A stretch of 64,000 bases of DNA from Flagellimonas sp. HMM57. Its GTDB lineage: Bacteria > Bacteroidota > Bacteroidia > Flavobacteriales > Flavobacteriaceae. Positions 1 through 7,860 of this stretch are shown here, one piece after another (the first letter of the stretch is position 1; each line of letters begins with the position of its first letter). The notes under the pieces were generated by a model. The model saw only the letters and a list, made by a program, of their open reading frames with translations, was not told the DNA's origin and ran no database searches. Position numbers and translations under genes: made by a program. The stretch spans positions 3,897,001 through 3,961,000 of the forward strand of contig NZ_CP090004.1 of the NCBI RefSeq assembly GCF_021390175.1, in the 5' to 3' direction.

Positions 1-777
1 ACATTTTTGGACAAAAGTGCCGTCATTATCGAGAAACTTTCGTTCATAGCCCTGTGCCAAATCTATGAGGCAAAGTGCCACGCTCCGTTTGTTGTCCAAG
101 GCCTCCATATAGAGTTTATTGGCAATGGCATCCAAATGAATATAGCCCGAGGCCATCAACCAAGAATCCATTGGGAAAATACCGCTGGTCAGTTCCGTAT
201 TATACCACCCGTCCTCCTCTTTCCAGTGCTTGATGTAAATATGGTTGGGTGCCAGAGCGAGATAGGCGTCCACTTCCAGTTCTTCCGCCAGAATTTTGTA
301 CAGGTAGGGCAAGGAATGGCAATTGCCCTTGCGTGTGACCATCAGTTTGGAGACGAACATGTTCTTCCAGTCGCCATGCCCCCAGATATCCTCAAAATCA
401 TAGGAATATGGGGTGTAGCGGTAGATATTGCCCTTGCTGTCCGCAATTTCAAAACTGTCCTTTAGTGCTGAGAACAGGGCGGCATATTTTTCGACTTCCT
501 CTTTGTCCGAGCCTTGGTATTTTAGTTCACGGCTTTTGACGAGGTTTTGGGCAAGGACGGTCAGCTTTCTTATTTCGTTATGGAACAAAACACTGTCCAA
601 GCTGTTTTCTAGGTAGGCGTTCTCCACCTCGTACACGGCATTCTTGAAACTGAGCTCACAGGAACCTTCCAGCATACAGTTGATGTTCTCAAAAGCGGTA
701 TCGTAGAAAAAACGCTGGGCATCCGTTCCTGTTTGGAGCAATACTGTCAATACTATGGAGCAGATAATTTTTTTCAA
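1..777 (-). CDS. Transglutaminase-like secreted protein (partial, C-terminus beyond window)
   Basis: The first 259 residues are visible and the 3' end runs off the window. The likely start is a TTG at 777 that overlaps the TGA of the upstream gene (776-774), so the two are probably translationally coupled. A hydrophobic N-terminus (IICSIVLTVLLQTGTDAQ) looks like a signal peptide. A transglutaminase/papain-like core is suggested by KGNCHSLPYLY (Cys153) and APNHIYIK (His179) followed by WYNTEL. The core is clearly paralogous to the gene immediately upstream (shared YDF-D-WG, DW-MFV-KL and LAEE positions), so this is a tandem duplication. Substrate and exact role are unknown; a peptidase, transferase or non-catalytic fold is possible. 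The family call rests on the Cys/His spacing only. Confidence 0.6.
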   Translation of the reverse strand, partial: MKKIICSIVLTVLLQTGTDAQRFFYDTAFENINCMLEGSCELSFKNAVYEVENAYLENSLDSVLFHNEIRKLTVLAQNLVKSRELKYQGSDKEEVEKYAALFSALKDSFEIADSKGNIYRYTPYSYDFEDIWGHGDWKNMFVSKLMVTRKGNCHSLPYLYKILAEELEVDAYLALAPNHIYIKHWKEEDGWYNTELTSGIFPMDSWLMASGYIHLDAIANKLYMEALDNKRSVALCLIDLAQGYERKFLDNDGTFVQKC

Positions 778-2144
778 TCCTTTTTCTGTTTAATCGATTT
801 TTTACCAAAACTCTCATTGAGCTGTCGCGCTTCCTGTTCGTTGACCGAGGCAAGCCATTTCTCGTATTGCTCGGCGGGCATTTCGGCATAACCAAGAGTA
901 TCCACCGTTTCATATTGCTCCAGAACCGATTTATAAAGTTTGACCAATTGGGGGTAATGTCTTATCTCATCAAAGTTTTCTTTGGTAATCCCCAATTGTT
1001 CCGTGGCATATTTCAGTTTTACCGTCTGCAAATTAGCCTTCGATAATTGGGCGGGAATATTTTTTGGGTCGATTTCAAGAGCAGTGTTCAAAACTTCTTC
1101 TGCAAAATCGTCATAGCCATATTTTCTTATATAACCAACAGCCAATTCAGCAAAATAATTAGATAAAAGCTCTTGTTCATTCATAGGATGCATGAATATC
1201 TTGTTCTGTATTGCCTCGGCCTTTACGTAGCCAGAGTTCAGGATAAAAGCATCCGTGGTGAGCATATGATTGGTGAGTTCTATATTGTACCATGTCCCAC
1301 TGTCATCGGGAAACTTTATATAGGAGTGGTTGGGCGAAAGTGCCAAATGCGCCACCGCACCGATTTCCTCGGCTAGGATGAGGTATAATCTCGGTAAAGA
1401 ATTGCACTGACCCTTTCCCGTTAAAAGAAGTTTATGGACAAACATTTTGCTCCAATCCTTTCTGCCCCAGTAATCATCAAAATCATATTCAAACAGAAAG
1501 TGTTTTAAGCCCTTGGATTTGATTTCCAGAGTGTCAGCAAAGAATTGGAATAGCAGGTAATTTTTTGCTAGGTTGCTTTTTACATCTAAATCTAATTCCT
1601 TCATTTTTTCTCGAAGGAAATCACCTGTTTGTTTTATTGTCTGCTCAAACTCGGAATAATCTTTTTCATTCTCGTAAAAAGCATTCTCAACAATGAAGGT
1701 TGCTTTTTTTGCGGAAAAGGTGTTTTCCCGCATTACCGACAACTCTGCAAAAGCATTTCGGTAGTGTTGGGAGCCTTTTGAATTTGCGAATGAGGGCAAT
1801 GCACTTGGAATACCGTTCATTGTAGTGAAGGCGTCTTGGATAATCTCCCTTTTGGCCTTTTCTTCCGCTTCGACTTTTCTGATATCGGCTTCGTGCATCG
1901 CCATTTGGCGGGCATACCTATCCCTGTCGTTCGATGGAGAACTGGAAAAATAGCTTAGAACATTAATGGGTTGTGTAGGCTGTAAAGTACCGTAGGATTG
2001 AAACGTACCAGGGGTCGGGAGAGTGGGCTCAATGTTTTGTGAAAACATAATGCCTACCGTTCCAAAAATAAATATTGTGATTATCCCCTGTAAGCAAAGC
2101 GAAAAGGTGAATAGGCTAGAATTATTGGCTGGTTTTTGGCACAT
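774..2144 (-). CDS. Transglutaminase-like secreted protein
   Basis: 456 aa. The N-terminus carries a hydrophobic stretch at about residues 17-34 (LQGIITIFIFGTVGIMFSQ), read as a signal peptide or anchor, followed by a proline-rich linker and a charged helical region (about 75-105). The core at about 220-300 contains GKGQCNSLPRLY (Cys247) and SPNHSYIKF (His273) then WYNIELTNH, which resembles transglutaminase-like cysteine domains. A helical, repeat-like C-terminus (about 330-400; LNTALEIDPKNIPAQLSKANL) resembles a TPR unit. The gene heads a pair with the downstream paralogue, start and stop overlapping by 4 nt. The start is the first ATG. Function is not known; I infer an envelope enzyme acting on protein or peptide substrates. 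Confidence 0.65.
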   Translation of the reverse strand: MCQKPANNSSLFTFSLCLQGIITIFIFGTVGIMFSQNIEPTLPTPGTFQSYGTLQPTQPINVLSYFSSSPSNDRDRYARQMAMHEADIRKVEAEEKAKREIIQDAFTTMNGIPSALPSFANSKGSQHYRNAFAELSVMRENTFSAKKATFIVENAFYENEKDYSEFEQTIKQTGDFLREKMKELDLDVKSNLAKNYLLFQFFADTLEIKSKGLKHFLFEYDFDDYWGRKDWSKMFVHKLLLTGKGQCNSLPRLYLILAEEIGAVAHLALSPNHSYIKFPDDSGTWYNIELTNHMLTTDAFILNSGYVKAEAIQNKIFMHPMNEQELLSNYFAELAVGYIRKYGYDDFAEEVLNTALEIDPKNIPAQLSKANLQTVKLKYATEQLGITKENFDEIRHYPQLVKLYKSVLEQYETVDTLGYAEMPAEQYEKWLASVNEQEARQLNESFGKKSIKQKKD

Positions 2145-2307
2145 AAATCCTGTTTGATTTGGGCGTTGGACAACTATATAAAACTAATAAAAAAACATGT
2201 TATTTCTTACAACATCTATCAAATAATTTTTATACGTAAGAAAAAATCAGTTAAGATAACTTCTAGGATGATTTCAAACGATTTCGATAGATACAAAAAT
2301 AGAGATA

Positions 2308-2325
2308 GGTGCTACACTCAGCACC
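2308..2325 (-). terminator. Possible weak terminator after threonine aldolase
   Basis: A perfect 6-bp inverted repeat GGTGCT/AGCACC with a 6-nt loop lies about 20 nt past the ltaE stop. On the minus strand it is followed by a loosely T-rich stretch (ATCTCTATTTTTG). The T-run is not immediately adjacent, so termination is only a possibility. Nothing else recognisable lies in the 200-nt gap 2145-2344. Confidence 0.3.
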
Positions 2326-2344
2326 CGTTTCCGATTAAGAGTAA

Positions 2345-3370
2345 TCACCCTATTTTTCGTAGAATGTCAAGAAAGTGGTCGTGCATCTGCGCAGTATAAT
2401 CCAAGTGTGTCACTATACGCAGTTTACCTTGCCCCATTCCAATAATCGAGATATGGTTGTCCTCCAGCTTGGACAAGAAAATAGTTGAAGACATTTGGGA
2501 TTCATCCAACTCAAAAATGATAATGTTGGTTTCAATGGGCTCTACTTTTTTGATAAATTCCAGTTTACCGAGGACACTTCCAATTTCCTGTGCTTTGTTG
2601 TGGTCTTCGGACAGTCGAGCAATATTGTTATTTAGGGCGTATGAACCTGCTGCCGCTAAAAAACCAGACTGGCGCATACCGCCCCCAAATACCTTACGCA
2701 CCCGTAAGGCATCGGCGATTAATTTTTCGCTACCCACAAGCACGGAACCCACGGGACAACCCAAGCCCTTGCTAAAACAGACGCTAATGGAATCAAATAA
2801 AGCTCCATAGTCCTTTGGATTTTCATTTTTAGCTACCAATGCGTTCCAGAGTCGTGCGCCGTCCAAATGGTATTTTAATTCATTTTCATCACAGACCTTT
2901 CTTATTTTTTGGAGCTCATCAAAGTCCCAGCATGCACCTCCTCCTTTATTCGTTGTATTTTCGATACAGACCAAAGAAGTCAAGGGGCTATGATAAAAAT
3001 CGGGAGGGTTAATGGCCGCTTCAACTTGTTCAGCGGTCATCATTCCCCTATTCCCATCCACCAGTTTACAGGAAACACCACTGTTGAAGCTTACACCGCC
3101 ACCTTCGTAATTATAGACATGGGCGTACTTGTCACAAATTAGCTGCTCACCAGGCTGTGTATGCAATTTTATGGCTGTTTGATTGGTCATAGTGCCACTT
3201 GGAAAGAACAAAGCGGCTTCCATACCAAAATAATTGGCTACTTCTTCTTCAAATGCATTAACGCTTGGGTCATTCTTAAAGACATCGTCCCCTACCTTGG
3301 CATTCATCATGGTCTCCAGCATACCATTGCTTGGTCGTGTGACCGTGTCACTTATCAAATTAATTTTCAT
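2345..3370 (-). CDS. ltaE: Low-specificity L-threonine aldolase
   Basis: 341 aa, the usual length for the family. It is a PLP-dependent fold-type I enzyme cleaving L-threonine or L-allo-threonine to glycine and acetaldehyde in the cytosol. Visible family features: the N-terminal LISDTVTRP start, GDDVF-NDPSVN, the FFPSGTMTNQ cofactor loop (about 57-64), HLDGARLWNA with the PLP-ring aspartate (D170), and SVCFSKGLGCPVGS with the Schiff-base lysine (K201). It stands alone on the minus strand, 15 nt downstream of the metalloprotease gene stop, and may be co-transcribed with it. The assignment is secure; stereospecificity cannot be read from sequence. Confidence 0.93.
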   Translation of the reverse strand: MKINLISDTVTRPSNGMLETMMNAKVGDDVFKNDPSVNAFEEEVANYFGMEAALFFPSGTMTNQTAIKLHTQPGEQLICDKYAHVYNYEGGGVSFNSGVSCKLVDGNRGMMTAEQVEAAINPPDFYHSPLTSLVCIENTTNKGGGACWDFDELQKIRKVCDENELKYHLDGARLWNALVAKNENPKDYGALFDSISVCFSKGLGCPVGSVLVGSEKLIADALRVRKVFGGGMRQSGFLAAAGSYALNNNIARLSEDHNKAQEIGSVLGKLEFIKKVEPIETNIIIFELDESQMSSTIFLSKLEDNHISIIGMGQGKLRIVTHLDYTAQMHDHFLDILRKIG

Positions 3371-3385
3371 AAAAGGAACAAATCT

Positions 3386-5788
3386 TTAGTTCATACAATC
3401 CATACCAATTGGGGAACCATCTGGAATCTTAGGAGCTGGAATAACCTTAAAACTAGCCGGAGCTTTTAGAAATGCATCTATTCGCCGTACCATTTCTGAG
3501 GAAATCGCACTACTTCCTTTATTGGTCATTCTGGTTTTTAATCGCTTTAAAGACTCATTGGCTATTGCATTTACTTGAGGGTGAACTTCATTGTGCGCTG
3601 CCAAATTCATCATGTGAAACAGTACTCTAAAATTTATAATCTGCTGCGCTTCGTCTAAATAGGTATTTTTATGTGTTTTTTCAATCGTAGCATTCACTAA
3701 AGTATTGAACACCTGTTCTAATCCAAGCTGGTTTTTATCCAAGCTTTTCTGCTGAATTAAACGAGAAGCCCTTTCAGGATGTAACAAGAGTCCCAAAGTC
3801 ATATCTGATGAGGTTTCCACTGCCGAAAGCGCATCAAAACTAACACCTGTTCTTCCTTTAAAAGATTCTCTTGTTCGTCCATATCCAATGGCGCGTGGTG
3901 GAAAAAGGTTTAGTTTGTCTTTTGGTATTGCCAGTTTATTAGCGTCCAATGTTTGTAATATGGTTTTCAGGGCATTCTCCTGACCGGTTCGGTTAACAAC
4001 GGAAACAGCACGTTGTCCATCACCCTTTACGACATAATTATAATCCAATCCCCCAATAACTTTAGAAGTTGCTTCCGTTTGATACCTGTGAAAAAAGAAT
4101 AAAAGTGCAAAAACATCTTCCAGCACCGAATTGGGTTCTCCTGAACGAATATTGTCCATGGAAAAGTTAGCCATAGCTATTTTTCGTATCGCTAGTACTT
4201 GTTCCAATTCTTCTGCTGCATTTTTCCCATTGTCCCATAAATGGGCCAAAGCATGTGCACTGCCCATGGGTCTGGCATCTTGATCGGATATGTATCGTAG
4301 ACCATCAGCTTGTGCTTTTTCCAATATAGCGTTTAAACCTTCCGCTTCTTTAGCCTTATTCGGAAAATCTGTATAAGAATATGCCACAGTGACTTTATCC
4401 CATACCCCGATTCCCGTGTCATATGCATTGGAAAAATCGATGGCATCGCCCTTTAGTTCAAATTGCGGATGTGGATAGTCCATTACCGAAGCTCTGCCAT
4501 TGGTGCTAGCAGCAAAATTATGGGCAAAGCCCAGGGTATGTCCAATTTCATGGGCAGAGAGCTGTCTAATCCGTGCCAAAGCCAATTCCAACATAGGTTG
4601 GTAATTATCATCCCGTTCAGCAAAAGGCTTGTTCATTAAGGCCTGTGCAATCAAGAAATCTTGGCGTATACGAAGACTTCCCAAGCTCACATGCCCTTTC
4701 ATAATTTCTCCCGTTCGTGGGTCGGTGATGCTACTTCCATAGCTCCAGCCTCTTGTGGAACGATGTACCCACTGGATTACGTTATAACGAACATCCAAGG
4801 GATCTGCATCATCGGGCAATATTTTCAATTGAAACGCATCTTTATAACCTATGGCTTCAAAGGCTTGATTCCACCATTTGCCTCCTTCGAGAAGCGCGGA
4901 ACGAACAGGTTCCGGGGTTCCGTTATCCAAATAATAAATTATGGGCTCTACAGCTTCGCTCACAGCTGCTCCAGGATTTTTCTTTTCAAGACGGTGACGT
5001 CTTACAAAATGTTTTAAAATAGGCTCTTGTACTGGAGTAGCGTAATCGTAATATGATATTGGGTACGAACCACAGCGCGGGTCGAACACACGTTTTTCAT
5101 ATTTATCATCAGGTAGCTCAATTAAGGAATGATGCTGAGCAACGGTAACCAGTGAAGGGTTTGGGGCAACAGAGCGTATGTATGCTCCCTCAGGGTTTCC
5201 AGAAAAGGTAAGCGTTACATCAAACTCCACATTCTTTGGGAATGCTTTGGTACGGTCAAAGGCCATGGCACTTTTGGATTTATCCAAACTGTAAGAACCT
5301 TGTTTGGTCCGTTTCAATCTGGCGGAGACACCATGGGCATCACGCATTAGAAAATCAGTAATATCGATTAAAAACTTTCCTTTTGATTCTTCTTCAATCT
5401 TAAACCCATAAAGCACCGATTTTGCAAACGCTTGTTCCACCGATTTTTTCTCCAGTTTATTTTGGGTCAGTGCCCTAAACTTTAAATTGGGTTGAACCAA
5501 TAGTAATTTGTTTCCCGCTTTTCTAAAGAAAACTATTTGTTCGTTTCCTAGTTGCCCCCTATCCAATCCTATATCGTTGCTACCTATTCCACTGCTCAAA
5601 GAATACACATATAAAAATTCCTTTTCCAGTTCATCTACCTCTAAGAAAATCTTATCTGTTTTGTCATCAAAATAAAAATTAAAGTAGCCATTAAACTTTT
5701 GATATTCTTTGGTACTATCAAAACTTTGGGCGTTTAAAAAGCTAGTTATCAGAATGAATGGTAAAATGTGAGAGAGGTACTTTTTCAT
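3386..5788 (-). CDS. Secreted zinc-dependent metalloprotease (DUF5117/DUF5118 type)
   Basis: 800 aa from the ATG at 5788; an in-frame extension to 5893 runs into the prfB leader and lacks a sensible signal peptide, so I reject it. MKKYLSHILPFILITSFLNAQ is a signal peptide. The zinc site is HEIGHTLGFAH (H413, E414, H417, H423), an extended HExxHxxGxxH metzincin-like motif, followed by MDYPHP that may act as the Met-turn. The overall layout (N-terminal beta-rich domain, catalytic core, long helical C-terminus) matches the family annotated as zinc-dependent metalloproteases with DUF5117 and DUF5118 domains, common in Bacteroidetes. Probably exported to the periplasm or surface for protein degradation. 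Substrate unknown. Confidence 0.85.
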   Translation of the reverse strand: MKKYLSHILPFILITSFLNAQSFDSTKEYQKFNGYFNFYFDDKTDKIFLEVDELEKEFLYVYSLSSGIGSNDIGLDRGQLGNEQIVFFRKAGNKLLLVQPNLKFRALTQNKLEKKSVEQAFAKSVLYGFKIEEESKGKFLIDITDFLMRDAHGVSARLKRTKQGSYSLDKSKSAMAFDRTKAFPKNVEFDVTLTFSGNPEGAYIRSVAPNPSLVTVAQHHSLIELPDDKYEKRVFDPRCGSYPISYYDYATPVQEPILKHFVRRHRLEKKNPGAAVSEAVEPIIYYLDNGTPEPVRSALLEGGKWWNQAFEAIGYKDAFQLKILPDDADPLDVRYNVIQWVHRSTRGWSYGSSITDPRTGEIMKGHVSLGSLRIRQDFLIAQALMNKPFAERDDNYQPMLELALARIRQLSAHEIGHTLGFAHNFAASTNGRASVMDYPHPQFELKGDAIDFSNAYDTGIGVWDKVTVAYSYTDFPNKAKEAEGLNAILEKAQADGLRYISDQDARPMGSAHALAHLWDNGKNAAEELEQVLAIRKIAMANFSMDNIRSGEPNSVLEDVFALLFFFHRYQTEATSKVIGGLDYNYVVKGDGQRAVSVVNRTGQENALKTILQTLDANKLAIPKDKLNLFPPRAIGYGRTRESFKGRTGVSFDALSAVETSSDMTLGLLLHPERASRLIQQKSLDKNQLGLEQVFNTLVNATIEKTHKNTYLDEAQQIINFRVLFHMMNLAAHNEVHPQVNAIANESLKRLKTRMTNKGSSAISSEMVRRIDAFLKAPASFKVIPAPKIPDGSPIGMDCMN

Positions 5789-5825
5789 ATCGTAGTTAGT
5801 TAAACCTAAAAATATATAAATTTCG

Positions 5826-5855
5826 TTGCTTGACCATTGTGAAACACTATTTTTG
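5826..5855 (+). promoter_or_regulatory. Bacteroidetes-type promoter of prfB
   Basis: A TTG (5826-5828) and TATTTTTG (5848-5855, matching TAnnTTTG) are separated by 19 nt, the spacing expected for the primary sigma factor of this phylum. The -7 element lies 17 nt before the prfB ATG at 5873, giving a short leader of about 10-15 nt. Assigned by pattern only. Confidence 0.5.
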
Positions 5856-5872
5856 CTTGAAATTAAATTCTG

Positions 5873-6968
5873 ATGATAACTACAGATCAGCAAAAAGATC
5901 TTATTGAGCGCCTTGGTGCGTTAAGGAGGTATCTTTGACATTGATGCCAAACTTATTGAAATAGAGAACGAAGAAGAGAAAACCCTTGCACCCGGTTTTT
6001 GGGACAATCCACAAGAAGCCCAAGTCCAAATGCAGAAGCTCAAGTCCAAAAAGAAATGGGTAGAAGACTTCAATGCAGCGAAAGCCTTGATTGGGGATTT
6101 AGAGGTATTGTTGGAGTTTCAAGAAGCTGGTGAAGTTTCCGAGGAAGAAGTAACCCAACAGCACGATAAAGCAGTCCTTCTTATAGAAAATCTTGAGTTT
6201 AAGAACATGCTTTCGGACGAAGGCGATGAACTCACTGCCGTATTGCAAATAACGGCCGGCGCAGGTGGCACGGAAAGTTGTGATTGGGCTGCCATGCTCA
6301 TGCGAATGTATTTGATGTGGAGCGAAAAAAATGGTTATAAGGTCAAAGAACTCAACTATCAAGAAGGCGATGTAGCTGGTATTAAAACAGTCACTTTGGA
6401 GATCGAAGGTGAATTTGCCTTTGGTTGGTTGAAGGGGGAAAATGGTGTACATCGTTTGGTGCGTATCTCTCCTTTTGACAGTAATGCCAAAAGACATACT
6501 TCTTTTGCTTCCGTTTATGTGTATCCGTTGGTCGATGACACTATTGAAATCGATGTAAATCCATCTGATATTGAAATAACTACTGCTCGTTCCAGCGGAG
6601 CCGGTGGGCAAAATGTGAATAAGGTAGAAACCAAGGTACAATTGGTCCACAAGCCTACAGGCATTCAGATTTCTTGTTCCGATTCACGTTCGCAACACGA
6701 TAATCGAGCCACTGCCATGAAGATGTTAAAATCGCAATTGTACGAAATTGAGCTTCGTAAAAAACAGGAAGCACGTGCAGAAATCGAGTCCTCCAAAATG
6801 AAAATAGAATGGGGCTCACAAATCAGGAACTACGTTATGCATCCCTACAAATTGGTCAAGGATGTTAGAACAGCAGAAGAGACCGGTAATGTTGATGCTG
6901 TTATGGACGGTGATATCAATTCATTTTTGAAGGCGTTCCTTATGATGATGGGGCAACGTGACGATTAA
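5873..6968 (+). CDS. prfB: Peptide chain release factor 2 (programmed +1 frameshift)
   Basis: RF2 ends translation at UGA and UAA codons. The gene is read as two segments: 5873-5935, then 5937-6968 after a +1 slip at CTT-TGA, giving 364 aa, normal for RF2. The zero frame opens at ATG 5873 and stops at an in-frame TGA (5936-5938) after 21 codons; the main frame has no good start until 6030, and starting there would lose part of the N-terminal helical domain. Key motifs are present: SPF in VRISPFDSN (the RF2 stop-codon recognition tripeptide) and [10 protein letters not shown] with the GGQ peptidyl-hydrolysis motif. The ArsC-like gene follows 14 nt downstream. Expression is presumably autoregulated by RF2 level through the frameshift. 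Confidence 0.95.
5924..5939 (+). promoter_or_regulatory. RF2 +1 programmed frameshift site
   Basis: AGGAGGTATCTTTGAC: an internal Shine-Dalgarno-like AGGAGG, a 3-nt spacer (TAT), the slippery CTT codon and the in-frame TGA followed by C. This corresponds element by element to the classical bacterial prfB site (AGGGGGTATCTTTGAC in E. coli). Slow decoding of UGA when RF2 is scarce allows the ribosome to slip +1 and make more RF2. Confidence 0.95.
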
Positions 6969-6982
6969 ATCTAATTATAGTT

Positions 6983-7324
6983 ATGATAAAAATTTACCAT
7001 AATCCAAGATGTAGAAAATCCAGGGAAGGACTAGAAGTTTTAGAAAAATCTGGTCAAGAGTTTGAAGTGGTACGATATTTGGAAAATATTCCTACGAAAG
7101 AGGAATTGCGAGAGGTCATTGCCTGTTTGGGAATTTCTCCTGAAAATCTGGTCCGAAAAAATGAAGCGATATGGAAAGAAAAGTACCGTAACCAGCTTTT
7201 AACGGACGAACAAGTATTGGATGCCATGATAGCACATCCAAAATTGATAGAACGGCCAATTGTAATGAAAGGCCGAAATGCCGTAATCGGCAGACCAGCC
7301 GAAAATATTAAAGAAATACTATAA
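6983..7324 (+). CDS. arsC: ArsC/Spx-family thioredoxin-fold reductase (arsenate reductase-like)
   Basis: 113 aa. The N-terminal IYHNPRCRKSRE places a redox-active cysteine at residue 10 in the NPxCxxS context of glutaredoxin-linked ArsC proteins (YfgD/ArsC branch). RPIV (about 92) and the following basic GRNAVIGRP segment match the conserved arginine and substrate region of the fold. The family reduces arsenate to arsenite using glutathione/glutaredoxin; in this clade the thiol partner may differ, and many chromosomal copies are not in arsenic operons. No arsR or arsB lies nearby, so arsenate reduction is a family-based guess. It follows prfB by 14 nt and may be co-transcribed with it. Confidence 0.8.
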   Translation: MIKIYHNPRCRKSREGLEVLEKSGQEFEVVRYLENIPTKEELREVIACLGISPENLVRKNEAIWKEKYRNQLLTDEQVLDAMIAHPKLIERPIVMKGRNAVIGRPAENIKEIL

Positions 7325-7400
7325 AATGTACTTAACAAAAGTTTAACCAAATTGGATTAAACCTTCACTTAACTTTAGAATCATATTTAAGTTCAACATC

Positions 7401-7859
7401 ATGAAAAATGTACGTACTGTATTCGTTATCACATTTTTATTGGCAATTACATACACTTCTACGCTGTCCGCTCAATTTGGAAATAGGTTTGGCAGACAAC
7501 AACGAAGTGCTATTCCACAAGCGCAACAAGCACCTGAAAAACCAGACCCGCTTACTGCTGAAGAGATTGTGGAACAACGTATGCCTTCTATTACGGAGGA
7601 GTTGGGGCTCAATCCGTTTGAAGAAGCCGTAGTCAAAACTACATTGACGAAATATGTACAACAGCGAATAGAGCTGCAGATTTTAAAATTAGAACCTCAG
7701 AAAATGAGGGAAGAGCTTGAAAAAATAGGCAAGAACCAGAATGAAGAAATGAAGAACGGGTTGCCAGAAGATAAGTACAATGCATATTTAGAGCTCCAAG
7801 AAAATAGGTTCAAGACCAGCAAAAAGAAAAAGAAGAAAAAGAAGAAATCCAAAGACTGA
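7401..7859 (+). CDS. Small secreted protein with poly-lysine tail
   Basis: 152 aa with an N-terminal signal peptide ending near TLSAQ (residue 24). The mature part is mostly helical and charged (about 60-130; repeated Glu/Lys pairs), without cysteines. The last 13 residues are almost entirely lysine (nine K in a row, then SKD), encoded by an AAA/AAG-rich tract at about 7820-7855. The stop is 1 nt before the ATG of the TonB-dependent receptor gene, so translation is probably coupled and the two products may work together in the envelope. I do not recognise the family; periplasmic helical proteins of Spy/CpxP type are a distant possibility that I cannot support. Confidence 0.7.
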   Translation: MKNVRTVFVITFLLAITYTSTLSAQFGNRFGRQQRSAIPQAQQAPEKPDPLTAEEIVEQRMPSITEELGLNPFEEAVVKTTLTKYVQQRIELQILKLEPQKMREELEKIGKNQNEEMKNGLPEDKYNAYLELQENRFKTSKKKKKKKKKSKD

Positions 7860-7860
7860 T

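Noticed and set aside
7-465. 152-aa plus-strand open frame at the left edge
   Set aside because: Antisense to the transglutaminase-like partial gene, whose frame has clear homology to its neighbour.
5936-5938. TGA in prfB as a sign of a pseudogene or sequencing error
   Set aside because: The surrounding AGGAGG-TAT-CTT-TGA-C is the conserved programmed frameshift site and the +1 frame is intact.
6099-6650. 183-aa minus-strand open frame opposite prfB
   Set aside because: Shadow of the strongly conserved RF2 frame; no promoter, domain or start signal.
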